A stretch of 64,000 nucleotides of DNA, taken from Flavobacterium sp. GTDB lineage: Bacteria > Bacteroidota > Bacteroidia > Flavobacteriales > Flavobacteriaceae. This document shows positions 35,357-43,900 of this stretch, in pieces. The position numbers were made by a program, and so were the translations under genes. Under the pieces are notes generated by a model. It ran no database searches. It saw only the letters and a list, made by a program, of their open reading frames with translations, and was not told the origin of the DNA. Position 1 is the stretch's first letter; each line of letters starts with the position of its first letter. The stretch covers positions 170,642 through 234,641 of the forward strand of contig JADGMX010000010.1 in the NCBI GenBank assembly GCA_015234525.1, given 5' to 3'.

Positions 35357-37360
35357 ATGAAGTTAAAGCATACCACATTAGCACTCGTTTCTTTATTGAC
35401 CTTTCACGTTTCGGCTCAGGAATCCGATTCAGCTGATCAGCTAGGGAAACCTGAGATAAAACTTTCCTACCTCGACTCGATCAAATCGACATTTGTTCAT
35501 GACAATATGGCTGCCTGTGTCGACAGTCTATGGCTGCAAGAGCTGACAAATCTTGACCTCTACGAAAATCTATCAGACGACATTCACAAAATCGACTTAG
35601 ATAAATCGGTAGATTACGAGTTGTCAACGGAACTTTTAAAGGAACGTCTGGCAATCCTCGATGCAAAATCACCTTTTAACATCGAATACAACCCTGGTCT
35701 TGAAAACATTATCAAGTCATTTTTGAAGAACCGCAAAAAATCTTACGAGAGATTAATGGGAATTTCAGAGTATTATTTCCCGATGTTCGAAGAAGCGTTA
35801 GCCAAGCAAAATGTACCTCTTGAAATTAAGTATCTAGCCATTGTCGAGTCGGCTTTAAATCCGAAAGCAGTTTCAAGAATGGGAGCTACAGGTTTGTGGC
35901 AATTTATGTATCAAACCGGAAAACAATACAATCTTCACATCGATTCCTATGTCGACGAACGTAGCGATCCTTTGAAAGCAAGTGCGGCGGCCGCTCAATA
36001 CATGAGCAATATGTACAAAATTTTTGGCGATTGGGATTTAGTTCTGGCATCGTATAATTCAGGTCCGGGTAATGTTGCCAAAGCAATCAGACGTTCGGGC
36101 GGACAACAAAATTATTGGAACATCAGAAAACACCTTCCAAAAGAAACTCAAGGGTATCTTCCGGCTTTCCTGGCAACAATGTATATTTATGAATTCCATA
36201 AAGAACACGGAATTGTTCCTCAGCGCGCGCCGATCAAAAGCTTTGAAACCGACACTATCATGGTTAAAAGCCAGTTGACATTCAAGCAACTTTCAAATTT
36301 ACTTGACATTCCGGTTGCGCAACTTCAATTATTGAACCCGTCTTACAAGCTAAACACGGTTCCGAATTATAACAATAAACCGCATTACCTGAGATTGCCG
36401 CAGGATAAAATTGCACTTTTCACTTCTAACGAAGATAAAATTTATGCTTACGCCGCTTACGAAGCAGACAAGCGCGAAAGGCCTTACGGAAGCCAAACGG
36501 CGGTAGCATCAAGAGTTACAACATCGTCTGATGATTCAGATTCGCGATATGTTACCAAGACAAAAACCTACAAGGTTAAACGCGGTGATAATCTGAGCAC
36601 AATCGCAAGTCGCCACAACGTATCGCTTTCTGATCTAAAAAAATGGAATAAACTTAGAAGTAATACTATTGCAGCGGGAGCAAATTTGAAAATTGTCTCA
36701 AGTCAGAAGATCGCCGTTCCGGCAAAAAAAACTGCTAAAGCGCCAGTGGTTAAGTCGGAAGCAATCGCAGTTGCTGATTCAATCGCACCAAAAACTTCAA
36801 AATTAGCAGTTGACGGAATGTATACGGTTCAAGCTGGTGACAATCTCTCAGCCATTGCTCGCAAAAACAATGTTAGCATCAACGAAATTAAAGAATGGAA
36901 TGACCTTGCAGACAACACGGTTCAAGTGGGTAAAAAGCTGAAAGTTGTTAATCCTGCTGAAGAGAATTCGGTTGAAGAAGTAGCGCAGGTCGAAGTCAAA
37001 AATATCGAGTATGTTGTGAAAAAAGGTGATTTCCTTGGAATCATCGCTAAGAAAAACAACGTAGATCTTGCAATGATAAAAGAATGGAACAACTTGTCAG
37101 ACAATAACATTCATGTTGGTCAAAAGTTGATTATCGGAAAAGTTGACGCTTCAGACGACGCTATCGCCAACAACGATACAAAATCGGATAGGGTCACATC
37201 TAAAGCAAAGCAAGCTCAGCATTATTTGGTTAGAAAAGGAGATTCGCTTTTTAGCATCGCCAAAAAATATCCAGGCGTTACCATTTCAGACATTAAAAAA
37301 TGGAACGGTATCAATAGTGAAAACATTAAACCGGGAATGAAGTTAAAAATCAACGGCTAA
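35357..37360 (+). CDS. Lytic transglycosylase with four LysM repeats (MltD-like)
   Basis: A 667-residue peptidoglycan lytic transglycosylase. A signal peptide spans residues 1-20. The SLT domain (about 145-290) has AIVESALNPKAVSRMGATGL with the probable catalytic Glu164, then LASYNSGPGNV near 231-241. Four LysM peptidoglycan-binding repeats follow at about 403-446, 488-531, 550-593 and 621-665, separated by Ser/Lys/Ala-rich linkers. The layout matches MltD, which has fewer LysM units in E. coli. It acts in the periplasm on the cell wall. It is followed 40 bp later by the DUF4837 lipoprotein gene. Confidence 0.93.
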   Translation: MKLKHTTLALVSLLTFHVSAQESDSADQLGKPEIKLSYLDSIKSTFVHDNMAACVDSLWLQELTNLDLYENLSDDIHKIDLDKSVDYELSTELLKERLAILDAKSPFNIEYNPGLENIIKSFLKNRKKSYERLMGISEYYFPMFEEALAKQNVPLEIKYLAIVESALNPKAVSRMGATGLWQFMYQTGKQYNLHIDSYVDERSDPLKASAAAAQYMSNMYKIFGDWDLVLASYNSGPGNVAKAIRRSGGQQNYWNIRKHLPKETQGYLPAFLATMYIYEFHKEHGIVPQRAPIKSFETDTIMVKSQLTFKQLSNLLDIPVAQLQLLNPSYKLNTVPNYNNKPHYLRLPQDKIALFTSNEDKIYAYAAYEADKRERPYGSQTAVASRVTTSSDDSDSRYVTKTKTYKVKRGDNLSTIASRHNVSLSDLKKWNKLRSNTIAAGANLKIVSSQKIAVPAKKTAKAPVVKSEAIAVADSIAPKTSKLAVDGMYTVQAGDNLSAIARKNNVSINEIKEWNDLADNTVQVGKKLKVVNPAEENSVEEVAQVEVKNIEYVVKKGDFLGIIAKKNNVDLAMIKEWNNLSDNNIHVGQKLIIGKVDASDDAIANNDTKSDRVTSKAKQAQHYLVRKGDSLFSIAKKYPGVTISDIKKWNGINSENIKPGMKLKING

Positions 37361-37375
37361 CTAGAATATCTTAGT

Positions 37376-37383
37376 TAAATTTG
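37376..37383 (+). promoter_or_regulatory. Possible -7 box of the DUF4837 gene
   Basis: TAAATTTG matches TAnnTTTG, 17 bp upstream of the ATG at 37401; no TTG partner. Confidence 0.38.
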
Positions 37384-37400
37384 GGCTTTAGTCATTTTAT

Positions 37401-38393
37401 ATGAATAAGGCCCTTTTTTTATGCTCGGTTTTTATGCTTTCGCTGATTTCATGTCGGCAGTCGAAGAAAAGCGACTTGTCCAGCGGCGAGATCAATCACA
37501 TTTCTGTAATCATCGACGATCAACTTTGGAATGGTGAAGTGGGCGATAGCATTCGCAATAAATTTGCATCGCCGGTCGTCGGACTTCCTCAGGAAGAGCC
37601 TCTATTTACCATCAATCAATATCCGGTCAAACTTCTCGAAGGTTTTATGACCAATAGCCGCAATATTGTGATCGTGAAAAAGGAAGCCGAGTCAGATTTT
37701 GAAATGGTTTGCAACGAGTTCGCCAAACCTCAGAATGTCATCCACATCACCGGTAAAAACGTCGAGGATATTTTATCGATTCTGGAGAAGAATTCGGCCG
37801 AAATCGTTCAGCGGATGAAAGCGACTGAAATTCGGGAATCGCAACGTAGGATTGATACATCGCTTCTTGACGTTGAACGTATCAGAAGCATGTTCGGTGT
37901 GGGTTTGAAAATTCCGCGTTCCTACAAATATGCTATTGTGGCCGAGAACTTCCTTTGGCTAAAGCGCGAAATTATCAGCGGCAATACAAGTATTTTGATC
38001 TATCAGGTTCCTACTGAGCGGTTGGAAAAAACAAACATCGCCGGATCGGTCATCAACATGCGCGATTCGATTGGGGCGCTCTACATTCGCGGCATGCAAG
38101 CTGACACCGAAATGATCTCCGAACGCGCGTATGCTCCGTATGTGGCAAATATGAAAATTGCCGACCGAAATGTTGTGGAAACTCGCGGTACCTGGGAACT
38201 AAAAAACGATTTTATGTCGGGGCCGTTTATCAACTATGCATTCAGCGATCCGACAAACAACAGAGTTTTAATCGTAGAGGGCTTTTGTTACGCACCCTCG
38301 AAAGACAAACGTGACCTAATGCACGAACTTGAAGCTATAATCAAAACTATAAAATTCAGAAACGATGCCGCAGTGGAAAATAAAGGCTTTTAA
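37401..38393 (+). CDS. DUF4837-family lipoprotein
   Basis: A 330-residue protein of the Bacteroidota DUF4837 family; function unknown. The N-terminus is a lipoprotein signal with LISC, making Cys18 the likely lipidation site. IDDQLWNGEVGDSIRNKFASP near residues 38-58 and ENFLWLKREI near 188-197 are the segments I associate with the family. It probably resides in the periplasm or on the outer membrane. It overlaps the downstream GNAT gene by 29 bp in another frame, indicating translational coupling. Confidence 0.8.
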   Translation: MNKALFLCSVFMLSLISCRQSKKSDLSSGEINHISVIIDDQLWNGEVGDSIRNKFASPVVGLPQEEPLFTINQYPVKLLEGFMTNSRNIVIVKKEAESDFEMVCNEFAKPQNVIHITGKNVEDILSILEKNSAEIVQRMKATEIRESQRRIDTSLLDVERIRSMFGVGLKIPRSYKYAIVAENFLWLKREIISGNTSILIYQVPTERLEKTNIAGSVINMRDSIGALYIRGMQADTEMISERAYAPYVANMKIADRNVVETRGTWELKNDFMSGPFINYAFSDPTNNRVLIVEGFCYAPSKDKRDLMHELEAIIKTIKFRNDAAVENKGF

Positions 38394-38808
38394 AGAGCTT
38401 TCTTTGGAAGAATTATACGAATGTCTGCGTTTGCGAAGTGAGGTCTTTATTTCTGAGCAAAATTGCGTATACAATGATGTTGATAATAAGGACCAGGTTG
38501 CATTTCACCTGATGGGCGTTGAGAATGGCAAAACTGTGGCCTATGCGCGTTTATTTGATCAAGGGAAATACTTTGATCTGGCTTCGATCGGACGCGTGGT
38601 TGTAGCACAAGATTCCCGATCGAAAGCTTATGGACATGAATTAATGAAGGAGGCAATCAGCGGAATAAAAACCTTATTTGGATCGCAGCGAATTAAAATA
38701 TCGGCACAATTGTACTTGAAGAAATTTTATGAATCGCACGGATTTGTTGCGGTTGGCGATCAATATCTAGAAGATGATATTCCGCATATTCAAATGATCC
38801 GCGACTAG
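38365..38808 (+). CDS. ElaA-like GNAT N-acetyltransferase
   Basis: A 147-residue acetyltransferase of the GNAT fold, closest in pattern to ElaA. The N-terminal LEELYECLRLRSEVFISEQNC (residues 11-31) contains the ElaA-type R-x-VF-x-x-EQ-C motif, then YNDVDNKDQVAFHL. The acetyl-CoA region is IGRVVVAQDSRSKAYGHELM near 71-90, followed by KKFYESHGFVAVG near 118-130. The substrate is unknown. It begins inside the end of the DUF4837 gene and ends 4 bp into the convergent OmpA-like gene. Confidence 0.87.
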   Translation: MPQWKIKAFKELSLEELYECLRLRSEVFISEQNCVYNDVDNKDQVAFHLMGVENGKTVAYARLFDQGKYFDLASIGRVVVAQDSRSKAYGHELMKEAISGIKTLFGSQRIKISAQLYLKKFYESHGFVAVGDQYLEDDIPHIQMIRD

Positions 38809-39620
38809 ATTTTGGTGATAACCAATTCAACTCGCCGATCGTATTCTGAACCTTTTCCCAGTGGAACCGTATTGCCATAACCCTTAAAAGTCATTCGGTT
38901 TTTGGGTATCTTTTTAAATACCAAGTATTTATAAACCGCTTCAGCCCTGTTTTGCGACAATTGTCTTTTTCGGGTTTCCCGATCAATGGCTTCCTTTTGG
39001 TACGGCGGAGTGCAACAAACGTGTCCCTGAACTTCAAATTGCAGATTTTTGTATCGGTGCAATAGTTTTGAAATCTTGTCGAGCTGTGTTTTTGCCTGAA
39101 AAGTTAGTTTGCTGCTGCCACGTTCAAACAGCAAATTGTCGAGATAAATGTGATCGCCAACAATGTGATTCTTCTGCACCGTATTATAAAATCCCGGAAT
39201 TTCAATTTTTGGCAGCGGCTTAAGGTTTAACACAACATCAACCCGCCGATTTTTTGAACGTTTTTCAGGAAGGTTTTCAACGATATCGTCATCGATTAAG
39301 ATCCGGCCTTTGCCTTCAATGGTAACGATTATTTTATTTGTAATTCCGTTTGCCAGCAGCGCATCTTTGATGGTAGTTGCACGATTGCTTGAAAGCTTGA
39401 AATTATACGCATCTTTCCCGATATCGTCCGTATATCCAAAAATCTCAACAGATTCAATCCGACTAGAATCAGCAGTTTTGATAAAATTTACAACTGCATC
39501 AGACTGCTTTTGATCGAGGTCGTACTTGTCGAAATCAAAATAAACCGATTGCACGATTTCCTCTTGTGAAAATCCAATGAAAACCGTTAGCAGTGCCGCA
39601 ATCGAAATTAATTTCTTCAT
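38805..39620 (-). CDS. Protein with two tandem OmpA-like domains
   Basis: A 271-residue exported protein; signal peptide about residues 1-18 (ends GFSQ). Two OmpA-like peptidoglycan-binding domains follow: the first about 24-135 (VYFDFDKYDLD, IFGYTDDIGKDAYN, LSSNRA, SKNRRVDVVL), the second about 160-271 (LLFERGSSKL, VQGHVCCTPPY, LSQNRAEAVYKYL, YDRRVELVI). There is no N-terminal barrel, so it is a soluble wall-binding protein rather than a porin. It overlaps the S41 protease stop by 1 bp (TAATG), so the two are coupled. Confidence 0.87.
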   Translation of the reverse strand: MKKLISIAALLTVFIGFSQEEIVQSVYFDFDKYDLDQKQSDAVVNFIKTADSSRIESVEIFGYTDDIGKDAYNFKLSSNRATTIKDALLANGITNKIIVTIEGKGRILIDDDIVENLPEKRSKNRRVDVVLNLKPLPKIEIPGFYNTVQKNHIVGDHIYLDNLLFERGSSKLTFQAKTQLDKISKLLHRYKNLQFEVQGHVCCTPPYQKEAIDRETRKRQLSQNRAEAVYKYLVFKKIPKNRMTFKGYGNTVPLGKGSEYDRRVELVITKI

Positions 39621-41257
39621 TATATTTTTAAAATCTTCTTGTATTCAGTAGCATTGTCGAGTATACCGATCGCTTTTTTGATTTCAGAATTGTTTTTGGT
39701 GTAGTAATTATACAATCCTTCTTTGTATTGGTAACGTTTGATGATTTCATCAAGAATCAGGTTTTTGATTTCCTTTTGATTTTGGATCATCTGTGTTTCC
39801 TCACTTTTTTGAAGCGAAGTTAACAATTGCTGATATTCGGCTGTAATTCCGGCGTCAATTTTTTCCTTTTTGGCGATTTCAAGTGTTTTTTTCAAAGCCA
39901 TTTCGGTTTCAGTGTTGAATTCAAATTTCTCCTTTTTGAGAAACTGGCGGAAATCAGCAAAATCGGCATCGGTAATTGTTGGAATCTTTTCACCTAAATT
40001 AGGATGCTTGAAATAGTAGTGCGTTGCATAATCAAAAATACCATCGTTTTTGACAAGTGCTTCCGCGATCGGGCTCATCTGAGTTTCGGCTAACTCGACA
40101 TCTGGAAGAATTCCACCACCATCGTAAACCGGACGGCCTTTGCGAGTCTTGAATGCATTGTATTTCGCAGCATCAGTACGAGTTGCCTTGCCGTTAACAT
40201 CTTTGTGCGCATAATCAAGCGCTTGAATACATCTCCCGGAAGGCGTATAATAGCGGGAAATCGTAATCTTGATCTGAGTGCCGTAGGTTAAGTCGATTGG
40301 TCGCTGAACCAAGCCTTTTCCAAAACTCCTGCTGCCAACAATCACCGCTCGGTCAAGATCCTGTAAAGCGCCTGCAACGATTTCGGACGCTGAAGCGCTT
40401 CGGCCGTCAACCAAAACCACAAGCGGAATTTCAGTATCGATCGGATCCCGAGTAGTTTTATACGTGTTGTTGTGCTTGTCGATTTTGGATTTGGTAGTGA
40501 CGATGACCTCGTTTTTCGCGACAAATAAATTACAGATATTCACAGCTTCGGCCAATAAACCGCCGGGATTGCCGCGTAGATCAAGAATAATGCGCTCGGC
40601 ACCATCTCTCTTTAATTGCTCAAGCGCTTCTTTGGTTTCAAGAGTTGCCTTTCGGTTAAATTGCGAAAGCACAATGTAGCCGGTTCGGGCGTCAACCTTT
40701 GAAAAGAACGGAACAGCTTTTAGTTCAACTTCTTCAAGTACCAAAGCCGTGTCGTAAACTTTTCCCTGTCGCTTATATTTGAGATTGATTTTTGTGTTTT
40801 TTGCACCTTTCAGCAATTGGCCGGCATCTTCTTTAAAATCGCCCAGGTTTACATCGCCAATTTGAATGATTTCGTCACCGGATTTGAGTCCGGCCTTATC
40901 AGCTGGATAATTTTTATAAAGCTCACGGATGATAAGCGCACCGTCGCGTCGGGTAATAATCGCACCGATTCCGGTATATTCGCCGGTATTGTTGATCTTA
41001 AATTTTACGACGTCCTGTTCGTTGAAATACACCGTGTACGGATCGAGATCGGCTAACATGCTTTTGATTGCACGGTCCATCAGTTCTGCGGGATTCGTCT
41101 CGTCTACATAATTCATGTTGACGGTTTTGAACAGTGTAGTAAAGATTTCGATTTGTTTGGCGATTTCGAAAAAGTCGTCTTTAACACTGGCGCCAATAAA
41201 TAAAAATCCGCTTGCAACAACGGGAAGAATATATCTTTTCTTGAGTAAGGTGTACAT
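39620..41257 (-). CDS. S41 C-terminal processing peptidase (PDZ serine protease)
   Basis: A 545-residue tail-specific protease. It has an N-terminal membrane helix (residues about 7-24), the DUF-type prelude EIFTTLFKTVNMNYVDE, a PDZ domain (IRELYKNYPADKAGLKSGDEIIQI near 115-140), and the S41 core with GRSASASEIVAGALQDL carrying the nucleophilic Ser and VGSRSFGKGLVQ carrying the catalytic Lys. The C-terminal 150 residues are helical. I start at the ATG at 41257; a longer in-frame start at 41311 adds 18 residues before the anchor helix. It lies downstream of rnpA, an arrangement I recall from other Flavobacteria. Confidence 0.92.
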   Translation of the reverse strand: MYTLLKKRYILPVVASGFLFIGASVKDDFFEIAKQIEIFTTLFKTVNMNYVDETNPAELMDRAIKSMLADLDPYTVYFNEQDVVKFKINNTGEYTGIGAIITRRDGALIIRELYKNYPADKAGLKSGDEIIQIGDVNLGDFKEDAGQLLKGAKNTKINLKYKRQGKVYDTALVLEEVELKAVPFFSKVDARTGYIVLSQFNRKATLETKEALEQLKRDGAERIILDLRGNPGGLLAEAVNICNLFVAKNEVIVTTKSKIDKHNNTYKTTRDPIDTEIPLVVLVDGRSASASEIVAGALQDLDRAVIVGSRSFGKGLVQRPIDLTYGTQIKITISRYYTPSGRCIQALDYAHKDVNGKATRTDAAKYNAFKTRKGRPVYDGGGILPDVELAETQMSPIAEALVKNDGIFDYATHYYFKHPNLGEKIPTITDADFADFRQFLKKEKFEFNTETEMALKKTLEIAKKEKIDAGITAEYQQLLTSLQKSEETQMIQNQKEIKNLILDEIIKRYQYKEGLYNYYTKNNSEIKKAIGILDNATEYKKILKI

Positions 41258-41364
41258 GTGAAGGCAATTAAGGGCTACTAATTTATGAAATCCAATCGAA
41301 ACATTTGGCAATGAAGGCGATCGCTTTCGGATAACGGAATTCCGTCGAAGATATTACCGCTAAT

Positions 41365-41736
41365 TTATTCAGAAGCGTATTGTTCATTGAATTTCTCAAA
41401 CACCCGGATAACTTTTGCCTGAAGCTGCTCGAACTCCGGTTTTTCCTTGGAAGTGTAAAGCAACATAAAAGCGTGCGGCTTTGTAATCTTCTGAGTTAAA
41501 AGATGCTTATTGAGTCGGTAGCATTCCCGCAACAGCCGTTTGATATAGTTTCGGTCGACCGCTTTTTTAAAGTGTTTTTTAGAAACCGATACGCCGATTT
41601 GAACAATATGATCGCCATCGGTTACCTCACAAAAGGCAAGTCGCACCGGATATTTTGAAACCGAACTTCCTTTCGAAAATACCTGATCGATTTTTTTTCG
41701 GCTTTTGAGTTTTTCTTCTTGTGAGTATGTAAACAT
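41365..41736 (-). CDS. rnpA: Ribonuclease P protein component
   Basis: RnpA assists the catalytic RNA of RNase P in tRNA 5'-end processing. The 123-residue basic protein starts FTYSQEEKLKSRKKIDQVF and has the signature GVSVSKKHFKKAVDRNYIKR near residues 54-73, including the RNR-type motif. The ATG at 41736 was chosen because it matches the family start and lies 16 bp after an excellent promoter; an upstream in-frame start at 41808 would overlap that promoter. rpmH, the usual upstream partner, is absent here. The S41 protease gene follows after 107 bp. Confidence 0.93.
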   Translation of the reverse strand: MFTYSQEEKLKSRKKIDQVFSKGSSVSKYPVRLAFCEVTDGDHIVQIGVSVSKKHFKKAVDRNYIKRLLRECYRLNKHLLTQKITKPHAFMLLYTSKEKPEFEQLQAKVIRVFEKFNEQYASE

Positions 41737-41752
41737 GGCGACGGCTAGTCTG

Positions 41753-41780
41753 CAAAGATATTTATTCGAATCTTCTTCAA
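41753..41780 (-). promoter_or_regulatory. Promoter of rnpA (TTG-N17-TATCTTTG)
   Basis: The minus strand has TTG at 41780-41778, then 17 bp, then TATCTTTG at 41760-41753. This is a full match to the Bacteroidota promoter consensus, placed 16 bp before the rnpA ATG. Confidence 0.68.
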
Positions 41781-41923
41781 GAATTATAATCGTATAAAAA
41801 CTAATCAAAATTGTAGAACGCTTTTAATCAACTATCAAGCTAACTTTATAACAAGCAATTTCCGCGGGTTGAAGAAGCAACTGCTATGAAAGCGGAAAAT
41901 TATTATCGGCTTTTGCCCTAAAT

Positions 41924-41961
41924 AAAAAATCCTTCCAATTACATGTAACGGAAGGATTTTT
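41924..41961 (-). terminator. Intrinsic terminator of the M1 peptidase gene
   Basis: AAAAATCCTTCC and GGAAGGATTTTT form a 12-bp stem with a 13-nt loop. On the minus strand it is followed by T-rich DNA, 18 bp after the M1 stop codon. Confidence 0.87.
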
Positions 41962-41979
41962 ATTTGATGTGTTCTGATT

Positions 41980-43848
41980 TTAATTTGCGACAGCGTTATT
42001 ATTTTCGCGATCGATGTCGGCCAACAACCCGCTTGGATCAATGACTACCTGTTTGACAGCCGATTTCCCGTTTGGAATCTCAAACGAGTAATCCGGATTT
42101 GCCCACGCCCAATCTTTCAAAACCGTGCGTTTGATATCGCCATACGGATTCTCCTTGGTGTAGTGCATCATCCGAAGCGGGATGTAATACGTTTCCAAAG
42201 TTCCGTCCTGATATTCTACAAGAACATCTATCGGCATTGGCATTCGCCCGATCCGTTTAAGTGAAACCAATGTGCCTGATGTATTTTTGCTCAATCCAAC
42301 GCTATAATCGATGGTATTTGTGGTCATCGTCCAATCAGTCAGGTACCAACCAAGTTGCGCACCCGATACTTTTTCGGCAACCCGAATAAAATCATTTGAT
42401 GTTGGATGTTTGAACTTATACTCGTCGTAAAACCGTTGTAGTGATTTCATCAAGTTGTCAAAACCGATCAGGTAACCCAATTGCGCAAGGAAAACTTCAC
42501 CTTTGCTATACGATGAAATGCTGTAAACACGGTTAATGTCGAATCGGTCGGCGTGAGTCGTTTGTGGCTGCTCATTTCCTGATTTTGCCATCCAATTGTA
42601 GTTGTTGTATGCGCCTTCAAATGGAAAGTCTCTCTTAACCTCCGAGATTTCATTAAGCGCCAGATCTTCGATAAACGAGGTAAAACCTTCATCGATCCAT
42701 CCGTATTTTGATTCATTTGTAGCGATTACATGCTGAAACCAGGTGTGGCCCAGCTCGTGGGCAGTTACACCAAGTAAGCCGTCATATTTTCCATTACCGA
42801 GAATCAAAGTGCACATGGCATACTCCATTCCGCCGTCGCCACCTTGAATAACAGAATATTGCGGATAAGGATACGGACCTACTGCAGCACTAAAGAACTG
42901 CATCAGTTTTACGGTATCCGGCTGAAGCTTTTTCCAGTTCGCCAAAATATCAGGATTGTTTTTGTAAAGGAAATGAAGCGTTGGTCCGCCGGGCATTTCA
43001 ACAATATCGTGAATGTAGTTTTTGTCGGCTGCCCAAGCAAAATCGTGTACGTTTTCAGCAATAAAATGCCAGGTTAAATCTTTGGTTTTTTTGCTGTGTT
43101 TCGGGGTTTTTCCTTCGTCTTCGTAACCGTGACCGATTGAATTTGGATTTTGAAGAACACCTGTTCCGCCAACAGTATACAATTTGTCGATTGTGAGCTT
43201 TACATCAAAGTTACCCCAAACGCCGTAGAATTCGCGTCCGATGTATGACGTTGGATGCCAACCTTCGAAATCGTATTGAGCGATCTTCGGATACCATTGG
43301 GTCATTGATAATTCGACGCCTTCGGAGTTGTTTCGGCCGGATCTTCTGATCTGAAGCGGAACTTGCCCGGTGAAATCCAAGGTAAAAGTTGATTTTTGTC
43401 CGGGTAGAATTGGCTTAGCCAAAATCACTTCCAGAATAGTCTCAACTTCCTTGATTTGCGCAACAACGCCATCTTGTTTGAAATTGGCGATCCGCAAATA
43501 ACCGATCTCATTTGGTTTCAGATTTTTAATTCGGCTAACCTTTACTTCTTTGCCATCAACGGTTGTTTTAGTAACCATACGACCGTCGGGATCGGAGATA
43601 TTGCGAACGCGCATATCCATCTCACTTCCTGGTTGAAAAGCATTCGGATAAAGATGATAGAATACCCGAGATAAGGTATCAGGCGAATTATTGGTGTAAA
43701 CAAGTGTTTGGACGCCTTTATACTGATAGTTCTTCACATCCATTTTGACATCCATGGTGTAATCGGCGCGTTGCTGCCAAAGTCCGCCCTGAGCCGCTAA
43801 ATTCATGGCTCCAAACAATGCGATCGCGAGTGTAAAAAGTTTCTTCAT
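41980..43848 (-). CDS. M1-family zinc metallopeptidase (secreted)
   Basis: A 622-residue aminopeptidase-like metalloprotease. Signal peptide residues 1-19 end in LAAQ. The N-terminal beta domain (about 25-250) includes YKGVQTLVYTNNSPD. The catalytic domain has the GGMEYAMCTLI segment (GxMEN-like, here with A after Y) near 341-352 and the HELGH zinc motif at 364-368 with the third ligand Glu387 in WIDEGF. It lacks the long C-terminal helical domain of PepN, as do many Bacteroidota M1 proteins. The gene is monocistronic, with hairpins on both sides. Confidence 0.92.
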   Translation of the reverse strand: MKKLFTLAIALFGAMNLAAQGGLWQQRADYTMDVKMDVKNYQYKGVQTLVYTNNSPDTLSRVFYHLYPNAFQPGSEMDMRVRNISDPDGRMVTKTTVDGKEVKVSRIKNLKPNEIGYLRIANFKQDGVVAQIKEVETILEVILAKPILPGQKSTFTLDFTGQVPLQIRRSGRNNSEGVELSMTQWYPKIAQYDFEGWHPTSYIGREFYGVWGNFDVKLTIDKLYTVGGTGVLQNPNSIGHGYEDEGKTPKHSKKTKDLTWHFIAENVHDFAWAADKNYIHDIVEMPGGPTLHFLYKNNPDILANWKKLQPDTVKLMQFFSAAVGPYPYPQYSVIQGGDGGMEYAMCTLILGNGKYDGLLGVTAHELGHTWFQHVIATNESKYGWIDEGFTSFIEDLALNEISEVKRDFPFEGAYNNYNWMAKSGNEQPQTTHADRFDINRVYSISSYSKGEVFLAQLGYLIGFDNLMKSLQRFYDEYKFKHPTSNDFIRVAEKVSGAQLGWYLTDWTMTTNTIDYSVGLSKNTSGTLVSLKRIGRMPMPIDVLVEYQDGTLETYYIPLRMMHYTKENPYGDIKRTVLKDWAWANPDYSFEIPNGKSAVKQVVIDPSGLLADIDRENNNAVAN

Positions 43849-43861
43849 TGGTATAAAAATA

Positions 43862-43885
43862 AACGGAAGACCAAAGCCTTCCGTT
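43862..43885 (-). terminator. Terminator of the subtilase gene
   Basis: AACGGAAG and CTTCCGTT form an 8-bp stem with an 8-nt loop. The minus strand continues as TTTATTTTTATAC, a moderate U tract. It is 15 bp after the subtilase stop. Confidence 0.65.
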
Positions 43886-43900
43886 AATTGACATTAATTC

